Below are positions 1 through 4,231 of a stretch of DNA of 5,581 bases, in pieces (the first letter of the stretch is position 1; the number at the start of each line of letters is the position of its first letter). This DNA is from Candidatus Campbellbacteria bacterium RIFCSPLOWO2_02_35_12 (GTDB taxonomy: Bacteria; Patescibacteriota; Minisyncoccia; Phycocordibacterales; UBA2163), in NCBI GenBank assembly GCA_001774455.1, contig MFAC01000026.1, forward strand, positions 1 through 5,581. The letters are read 5' to 3'. Made by a program: the position numbers and the translations under genes. Below the pieces are notes generated by a model. That model worked only from the letters and a program-made list of their open reading frames with translations, was not told the origin of the DNA and did no database searches.

Positions 1-461
1 TTTTCGCGGCCGCAAGTATCGTCGGTTTTATTTTAAATAAAATAGAAATCAATTCAAGCGCCACCGGCGCGTCTTTGGGAAAATTAACAACTGAAAAAGA
101 TAATAAAATTATTTCATCAGACACAAATAATATGACTATAACAGATATAAGTTTAGGAAACGGAGAAGAAGCAAAACAAGGTCAGATATTAACGGTGCAT
201 TATACAGGAACCCTTGAAGACGGGACAAAATTTGACAGCTCTCTTGAGAGAAATGCCCCTTTTAGATTTATTCTCGGAGCGGGACAAGTTATAAAAGGAT
301 GGGAAATGGGATTTTCAGGAATGAAAATCGGTGGAAAAAGAAAACTTGTGATTCCGTCTGATTTTGCTTACGGTAGTCAAAGTATAGGAAATATTCCGGC
401 AAATTCAACTTTATTTTTTGATATTGAATTGCTTGCTGTGGAAGACCAAGAAACATTCTAA
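1..461 (+). CDS. FKBP-type peptidyl-prolyl cis-trans isomerase, 5' end cut by window, probably membrane-anchored
   Basis: FKBP fold enzymes catalyse cis-trans isomerisation of X-Pro bonds and help proteins fold. The domain runs from about position 132 to the TAA at 459-461. It shows the family hallmarks in order: VHYTGTLEDGTKFDSS (from 195, with the active-site Tyr, Phe and Asp), the F..LGAGQVIKGWE stretch with the pocket Val-Ile and Trp, GMK.GGKRKL.IP, AYG, and a final FFDIELL strand. The His found in the 80s loop of FKBP12 is not conserved. The frame is open to the left edge (first full codon at 3) with no ATG or GTG upstream of the domain; TTG at 75 and ATG at 132 lack a ribosome binding site. 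Residues encoded at 3-38 (FAAASIVGFILN) are hydrophobic and are followed by a polar Ser/Thr/Lys-rich linker. I therefore infer an N-terminal membrane anchor or signal peptide beginning outside the window, with the isomerase domain outside the cytoplasm. Confidence 0.9.
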   Translation, partial: FAAASIVGFILNKIEINSSATGASLGKLTTEKDNKIISSDTNNMTITDISLGNGEEAKQGQILTVHYTGTLEDGTKFDSSLERNAPFRFILGAGQVIKGWEMGFSGMKIGGKRKLVIPSDFAYGSQSIGNIPANSTLFFDIELLAVEDQETF

Positions 462-478
462 TTCTAATTCTAATTTTA
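455..478 (+). repeat. Hexamer tandem repeat ATTCTA x3 plus degenerate copy
   Basis: ATTCTA occurs three times in a row (455-460, 461-466, 467-472), followed by ATTTTA (473-478). The array straddles the FKBP stop codon: the TAA at 459-461 lies across the first junction. It could be a product of replication slippage. In this phase (TTC TAA) loss or gain of one unit would keep the first stop and leave the protein unchanged. Confidence 0.7.
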
Positions 479-487
479 GAGAATTTT

Positions 488-532
488 AATAGCAAACTCT
501 CGCAAGTTTTTGACTTGCGGGGGTTTGCTATT
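488..532 (+). terminator. Strong hairpin after the FKBP gene, likely transcript end
   Basis: Arms 488-507 and 513-532 pair over 20 bp around a 5-nt loop (TTTTG). Eighteen pairs are Watson-Crick and two are G-U. The outer ten pairs are AATAGCAAAC with GTTTGCTATT, and the inner part is CGCAAGT with ACTTGCG. It begins 26 nt after the FKBP stop and lies before the tgt promoter, the place expected for a terminator. The stem ends in ATT and is followed by TAGCGA, so there is no clean U-tract. It may act as a weak intrinsic terminator or as a 3'-end stabilising structure. Confidence 0.65.
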
Positions 533-551
533 TAGCGATATTTATAGTACT

Positions 552-565
552 TTGAATTACGAAAC
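552..565 (+). repeat. 14-bp TTGAATTACGAAAC, solitary copy of the spacer repeat arm
   Basis: The same 14 bases occur at 3927-3940, and 13 of them recur inverted at 4019-4031. Here only one arm is present; I found no inverted partner nearby. The three copies are all intergenic. A chance 14-mer match in an AT-rich window this size is not negligible, but finding all copies outside genes favours a shared repeat family. Confidence 0.45.
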
Positions 566-581
566 TCTTTCTCGGTATAAT
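552..581 (+). promoter_or_regulatory. Candidate sigma70 promoter for tgt-uvrB
   Basis: A perfect -10 box TATAAT lies at 576-581. The -35 candidate TTGAAT (552-557, four of six consensus bases) stands 18 bp upstream. Transcription would start near 588, leaving an AT-rich leader of about 95 nt before tgt. It lies just downstream of the 488-532 hairpin, which fits a new transcription unit. The -35 region overlaps a 14-mer that recurs in the uvrB-uvrA spacer. Confidence 0.45.
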
Positions 582-623
582 TTTTGAAAAGCATAATATT
601 AAATTAAAAATCAAAATAATAAT

Positions 624-664
624 ATAAAGTTTAAAATTTTCAATTTCAACTTTATGAACTTTAT
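624..664 (+). repeat. Leader hairpin with a duplicated right arm ahead of tgt
   Basis: ATAAAGTT (624-631) can pair with AACTTTAT at 648-655 or with an identical second copy at 657-664, one base further on. The two stems exclude each other. The structure is entirely A-T/G-C poor and so weak. It sits 20 to 60 nt before the tgt start. It resembles a simple two-state leader only in form; no known riboswitch consensus is visible. Confidence 0.3.
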
Positions 665-684
665 AGCTCTCAATATTTAAGGAT

Positions 685-1902
685 ATGTTTAAAATTAAGA
701 AAAAACTTAAAAATAAACTTGGCAGAGTCGGAGAATTTATAACTCCAAATGGTATCATAGAAACACCCGCTTTTATTGTTGTCGGAACAAAAGCCGCGGT
801 GAAATCGCTCTCGCCTGAACAAGTCGGCAATCTTGGCGCGCAAGCGGTGCTTGGCAATACATATCATTTATATTTACAGCCGGGTGATGATATTATAAAA
901 AAAGCAGGTGGATTAAATAAATTTATGAATTGGAATGGTCCGACTTTCACCGACTCGGGTGGTTTTCAGGTGTTCTCTCTAGGTGCCGGATTTGGTTCAA
1001 ATGAGAATAAATTTGAATTTCAAAAAAACATTTCAAACCATTCTTTGAATATTTCAGATAAAGTTCAAAGCGTTCATACGAAATTGGTAAAAATAAACGA
1101 AGACGGCGTGGAATTTCGCTCCTGTATAGATGGAAGCAGACATTTTTTTACTCCGGAAAAATCAATAGAAATTCAAAATAATATCGGAGCCGATATAATA
1201 TTTGCATTTGACGAATGTGTTTCGTCTTCCGCGGAATATAATTATCAAAAAGAAGCGATGGAGAGAACTCATAGATGGGCGAAAAGGTCTCTTAATTACA
1301 ACAATAATCATCGTTTGGAAGTTCAGCTTTCAAGCGGAAATAAACAGGCATTGTTTGGAATTGTTCAAGGGGGAAAGTTTGAAGATTTGCGAAAAAAAAG
1401 CGCGAAAATTATAGGCAAAATGGATTTTGACGGTTTTGGCATAGGCGGGTCGTTTTCAAAAGAAGGATTAGATAAAACGCTCCATTTTGTTAACGATCTC
1501 TTACCGAAAGAAAAAATAAAACATTTGCTCGGTATAGGAGAACCGTCCGATTTATTTATAGGAATTGAGAATGGAATAGATTCATTTGATTGTGTTTCTC
1601 CTACGCGAATCGCGCGTACGGGAATGTTATATACAAAACACGGAAGAATAAATATTATAAAAGTAAAATACTCGCGAGATTTCTCAAAGATAGAAGATGA
1701 TTGCAAATGTTATACTTGCGAGAATTATACAAAAGCGTATCTTTCGCATCTTTTCCGCGCTCAAGAAATGTTCGCTTCAACTCTTGCGTCAATTCATAAT
1801 TTATATTTCATAGTTAATCTGGTAAAAAATATTAGGCAGTCAATTTTAGATGAAAAATTTTATGAATTAAAAGAAGAATTTTTGAAAAAATATTATGAAT
1901 AA
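685..1902 (+). CDS. tgt: Queuine/preQ1 tRNA-guanine transglycosylase (Tgt)
   Basis: Tgt replaces guanine-34 of Asp, Asn, His and Tyr tRNAs with preQ1 or queuine by base exchange in the cytoplasm. The 405-residue protein has the full catalytic set, numbered from M1: D90 in TDSGGFQ, D176 and C178 in FAFDEC (base pocket), QGG 228-230, GG 254-255 with E260, and nucleophile D302 in FDCVSPTR. The zinc site is C340, C342, C345 and H371. The spacings D302-C340 (38) and C345-H371 (26) equal those of the Zymomonas enzyme (D280, C318, C320, C323, H349). About 28 extra residues (roughly 101-135) follow VFSLG compared with B. subtilis, a loop I associate with Patescibacteria. An in-frame TAG at 664 fixes ATG 685 as the first start. 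AAGGA (679-683) stands only one base from it, an unusually tight spacing. The gene overlaps uvrB by 8 bp. Confidence 0.96.
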   Translation: MFKIKKKLKNKLGRVGEFITPNGIIETPAFIVVGTKAAVKSLSPEQVGNLGAQAVLGNTYHLYLQPGDDIIKKAGGLNKFMNWNGPTFTDSGGFQVFSLGAGFGSNENKFEFQKNISNHSLNISDKVQSVHTKLVKINEDGVEFRSCIDGSRHFFTPEKSIEIQNNIGADIIFAFDECVSSSAEYNYQKEAMERTHRWAKRSLNYNNNHRLEVQLSSGNKQALFGIVQGGKFEDLRKKSAKIIGKMDFDGFGIGGSFSKEGLDKTLHFVNDLLPKEKIKHLLGIGEPSDLFIGIENGIDSFDCVSPTRIARTGMLYTKHGRINIIKVKYSRDFSKIEDDCKCYTCENYTKAYLSHLFRAQEMFASTLASIHNLYFIVNLVKNIRQSILDEKFYELKEEFLKKYYE

Positions 1903-3916
1903 TAAATTTAAATTAAAATCAAATTTCAAACCAGCCGGAGACCAAATAAAAGCGATTAAAGAGCTTGACGACGGCATTAAAGCGAGCGCTCGGCATCAGA
2001 TGCTTTTGGGCGTAACGGGAAGCGGAAAGACATTTACAATCGCGAATATTATTGAAAAAACGCAAAAGCCCACGCTTGTTTTGGCGCATAATAAAACACT
2101 CGCGGCGCAGTTGGCTCAAGAGTATAGAGAATTTTTTCCGAATGCCGCTGTGCATTATTTTGTGTCGTATTATGATTATTATCAGCCGGAGGCGTATTTG
2201 CCGATAACAGACACATATATTGATAAAGAAACGCAAATCAACGAAGAAATTGACAGGCTTCGGCATGCCGCCACACAAGCGCTTTTGACACGCAAAGATG
2301 TCATTATAGTCGCATCAGTTTCGGCAATTTACGGACTTGGAAATCCTGTTGAATATGAAAAAGTGAATATAAAAATTGAAAATAAAATAAAAATAACGAG
2401 AACGGAGATTATAAAAAAACTTATTGGAATATATTTTGAACGAACAAATGCCGACCTGTCGCCAGGCAAGTTTAGGGCGATAGGTAATATTGTTGAAATA
2501 ATGCCCGTCAATGAAAAGATTATATACAGAATAGAATTACTTGGCAATAAGACCGCAAAGCTAGATAAAATTGATGGGATTTCAAGGGCTATATTGGAAA
2601 AAGATATTAAATCATTTTTTCTTTTTCCCGCAAAACATTTTGTAATGCCCGAGAATGAGAGAAAACGCGCCATAATTGATATTAAAAAAGAACTTAAAAA
2701 ACGGCTTTCCGAACTAAAAACCGCAGGCAAAATCTTGGAATATGAAAGATTAAAAAGAAGAACCAATTATGACCTTGCTCTTATAAGAGAGATTGGGTAT
2801 ACAAACGGTATTGAAAACTATTCTCGGCATTTTGACGGTAGAAAAGAGGGAGAGGCGCCATATACTTTACTTTCTTATTTTCCGCGCAAAAAAAACGGCG
2901 CCGCGGATTTTCTTACGATAATTGATGAATCGCATGTTACCGTGCCACAACTTAGAGGAATGTATTTCGGAGACAGAGCAAGAAAAAAAACATTGATAGA
3001 GTTCGGTTTCAGATTACCATCAGCAATTGACAACAGACCCCTTAATTTTGAAGAGTTTGAAGAAAAAGTAGGGCAAACTATTTATACATCCGCCACTCCC
3101 GCTGAATATGAAATTGAACACAGCGAACGGATAGCGGAGCAGATAATAAGACCCACAGGACTTATTGACCCAGAGATAATTGTCCGTCCAATAAATTCGG
3201 ACGTCGCACGTCCGAATAAGTATGGCGGGCAGGTGGCAGATTTTATAGAAGAGATTAAAAAAATGGTTAAAAAAGGCGGACGGGCGATTGCGACAACTCT
3301 TACAAAAAAAATGGCTGAAGATTTATCGGAATATTTAAAAAATAAAAAAATAAAAACGGAGTATCTGCATAGCGGCATAAAAACAATGGATAGAATTACA
3401 ATTCTTACCGACTTTAGAAAAGGGAAGTTCGATGTTTTGGTTGGTGTAAATCTATTACGTGAAGGACTTGATTTGCCGGAGGTTGTCTTAATAGGAATTT
3501 TGGACGCGGATAAAGAAGGGTTTTTGCGCTCGGAAACAAGTTTGATTCAGACAATAGGACGCGCGGCGCGAAACGCCGACGGACGCGTGATTTTATACGC
3601 GGACAAAATCACCGGTTCAATGAAAAAAGCGATTGATGAAACGAACAGAAGAAGGAGACTTCAGTTCACGTTCAATAAAAAACATAATATTACTCCAAAA
3701 ACAATCATAAAAAATATTAAAGATATTACGGACCAAATAAAGACGGAGCATCAGAAATCTATTGAGACACTTTTAATTATTGACAGCGATTTATACAAAA
3801 AGAATCCAAAGAAACTTATCAAAGAAAAAGAAAAGCAAATGGCAGAAGCCGTAAAAATTCTTAATTTTGAAACAGCCGCCATACTGCGGGATGAGATAAA
3901 AATATTGACAAAATAA
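1895..3916 (+). CDS. uvrB: UvrB, excinuclease ABC subunit B (damage-verifying helicase-like ATPase)
   Basis: UvrB receives damaged DNA from UvrA, inserts its beta-hairpin to verify the lesion, and recruits UvrC for incision. At 673 residues it equals the E. coli length. Features in order: Walker A GVTGSGKT (39-46), the aromatic hairpin YYDYYQPEAY (92-101), the DESH motif (344-347), helicase C-terminal motifs including LREGLDLPEV (521-530) and QTIGRAARN (552-560), and a C-terminal UVR helix pair (about 636-671) for UvrA/UvrC contact. Two length changes offset each other: about ten extra residues at 433-445, between VRP and QV, and a shorter linker before the UVR motif. The ATG is inside the last codons of tgt (8-bp overlap). 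No Shine-Dalgarno is evident, so translation probably depends on coupling to tgt. I see no SOS box upstream. The next gene, uvrA, encodes its partner. Confidence 0.98.
   Translation: MNNKFKLKSNFKPAGDQIKAIKELDDGIKASARHQMLLGVTGSGKTFTIANIIEKTQKPTLVLAHNKTLAAQLAQEYREFFPNAAVHYFVSYYDYYQPEAYLPITDTYIDKETQINEEIDRLRHAATQALLTRKDVIIVASVSAIYGLGNPVEYEKVNIKIENKIKITRTEIIKKLIGIYFERTNADLSPGKFRAIGNIVEIMPVNEKIIYRIELLGNKTAKLDKIDGISRAILEKDIKSFFLFPAKHFVMPENERKRAIIDIKKELKKRLSELKTAGKILEYERLKRRTNYDLALIREIGYTNGIENYSRHFDGRKEGEAPYTLLSYFPRKKNGAADFLTIIDESHVTVPQLRGMYFGDRARKKTLIEFGFRLPSAIDNRPLNFEEFEEKVGQTIYTSATPAEYEIEHSERIAEQIIRPTGLIDPEIIVRPINSDVARPNKYGGQVADFIEEIKKMVKKGGRAIATTLTKKMAEDLSEYLKNKKIKTEYLHSGIKTMDRITILTDFRKGKFDVLVGVNLLREGLDLPEVVLIGILDADKEGFLRSETSLIQTIGRAARNADGRVILYADKITGSMKKAIDETNRRRRLQFTFNKKHNITPKTIIKNIKDITDQIKTEHQKSIETLLIIDSDLYKKNPKKLIKEKEKQMAEAVKILNFETAAILRDEIKILTK
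3195..3217 (+). repeat. Perfect palindrome inside uvrB, possible in-frame palindromic insert
   Basis: ATTCGGACGT (3195-3204) and ACGTCCGAAT (3208-3217) are perfect inverted repeats around CGC. They encode UvrB residues N434 to N441 (NSDVARPN). The palindrome sits within a stretch of about ten residues that has no counterpart in E. coli UvrB, where VRP is followed after three residues by QVDDL. The high GC of the arms contrasts with the surrounding DNA. The length and placement resemble palindromic elements that insert in frame into genes, such as those of Rickettsia, though it is shorter. Confidence 0.7.
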
Positions 3917-3927
3917 CATAATAATCT

Positions 3928-4031
3928 TGAATTACGAAACGCAAAAATTTATGGTCTGGTTGAGCAAAAACATTTAGAAGACAAAGAGATTTTGCGATTC
4001 GCGGACCTAAATTTTTGCGTTTCGTAATTCA
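3928..4031. repeat. 104-bp inverted-repeat element (24-bp perfect termini) downstream of uvrB
   Basis: Positions 3928-3951 and 4008-4031 are perfect inverted repeats of 24 bp. After a one-base bulge (T3952) the stem continues with GGTC (3953-3956) pairing GACC (4004-4007). Inside, GCAAAA (3964-3969) can pair with TTTTGC (3990-3995). The whole could fold as one long branched-free hairpin or cruciform. It starts 12 bp after the uvrB stop and has no ORF. Size and form fit a MITE-like or REP-like non-coding element, or a structure protecting the tgt-uvrB mRNA 3' end. It lacks a U-tract, so simple intrinsic termination is less likely. AT-rich flanks (TAATAAT on the left, TAATAA on the right) give no convincing target duplication. 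Confidence 0.75.
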
Positions 4032-4042
4032 CAGTAATAAAG

Positions 4043-4088
4043 CAATACCAAGGTCTGATACCGAGGTTGAACCTTGATATTGTGGTAT
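4043..4088. repeat. Second hairpin with near-tandem direct repeats in the uvrB-uvrA spacer
   Basis: CAATACCAAGGT (4043-4054) pairs with ACCTTGATATTG (4071-4082) with one mismatch, around a 16-nt loop. Within it, ATACCAAGGTCTGA (4045-4058) is followed by a near copy, ATACCGAGGTTGA (4058-4070). GGTAT (4084-4088) offers an alternative partner to either ATACC. AGGTT-G-AACCT (4064-4074) is also a small dyad. The set allows several competing folds. I see no protein-coding potential and cannot assign it to a named RNA or element. Confidence 0.5.
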
Positions 4089-4120
4089 AGAACCGAAAAT
4101 CTTAATGTATCGTCCAAAAT

Positions 4121-4160
4121 CATTAAATCTTCATTGTTAATGGCGGGGTTTTCTTTTTGT
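4121..4160 (+). terminator. Weak terminator-like hairpin with T-rich tail
   Basis: CATTAA (4121-4126) pairs with TTAATG (4137-4142), followed by GCGGGG and then the T-rich stretch 4149-4160 (TTTTCTTTTTGT). An upstream TTAATG (4102-4107) competes for the same CATTAA, so the terminator-like and alternative stems exclude each other. The stem is short and AT-rich, and the G-rich gap before the T-tract is not standard. It may end uvrB transcripts weakly. Confidence 0.3.
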
Positions 4161-4188
4161 TAAATTTAGTTTATACTGCTGATATAAA
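4160..4188 (+). promoter_or_regulatory. Candidate weak promoter for uvrA
   Basis: TTAAAT (4160-4165) and TATAAA (4183-4188) are spaced by 17 bp and match the consensus at three and five of six bases. An alternative -10 is TATACT (4172-4177), also five of six, with only a poor TTTTCT -35 (4149-4154). Either would give a short leader for uvrA. The AT-rich composition makes such matches easy to find by chance. Confidence 0.3.
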
Positions 4189-4197
4189 TTAACATAA

Positions 4198-4218
4198 CCC
4201 TATGAATAAAATAGGGGA
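4198..4218 (+). promoter_or_regulatory. Hairpin burying the Shine-Dalgarno-like AGGGGA of uvrA
   Basis: CCCTAT (4198-4203) pairs perfectly with ATAGGG (4211-4216) around a 7-nt loop. The right arm contains most of AGGGGA (4213-4218), the only purine-rich ribosome binding candidate ahead of uvrA. The left arm and loop contain the in-frame upstream ATG at 4202. AGGGGA is 13 nt from the preferred ATG 4232 but only 5 nt from an out-of-frame ATG at 4224, so the arrangement may limit uvrA translation. This is inference from sequence alone. Confidence 0.4.
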
Positions 4219-4231
4219 TTTTAATGTATGT

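Noticed and set aside
75..131. TTG at 75 or ATG at 132 as the true start of the FKBP gene
   Set aside because: The frame is open to the left edge with a hydrophobic segment, and neither codon has a ribosome binding site; the start most likely lies outside the window.
541..684. preQ1 or other riboswitch in the tgt leader
   Set aside because: The leader is almost pure A/T and shows none of the C-rich or G-rich core segments of a preQ1 aptamer.
1602..1618. TACGCG-N5-CGCGTA inverted repeat in tgt
   Set aside because: It falls in the conserved PTRIART codons without any protein insertion and is short enough to be chance.
1850..1895. SOS/LexA operator for uvrB (and for uvrA near 4160-4231)
   Set aside because: No CTGT-N8-ACAG or GAAC-N4-GTTC type dyad is visible in either region.
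1365..3378. Long reading frames on the minus strand within tgt, uvrB and uvrA
   Set aside because: They are antisense to well-conserved proteins and their translations lack family motifs; they are shadows.
3920..4040. Target-site duplication flanking the 104-bp inverted repeat
   Set aside because: The only candidate is TAATA-like sequence in AT-rich flanks, not set symmetrically at the repeat ends.
4202..4231. ATG 4202 as the uvrA start
   Set aside because: It is in frame but would add ten residues not seen in the family, has no ribosome binding site and lies in a hairpin; kept only as an alternative.
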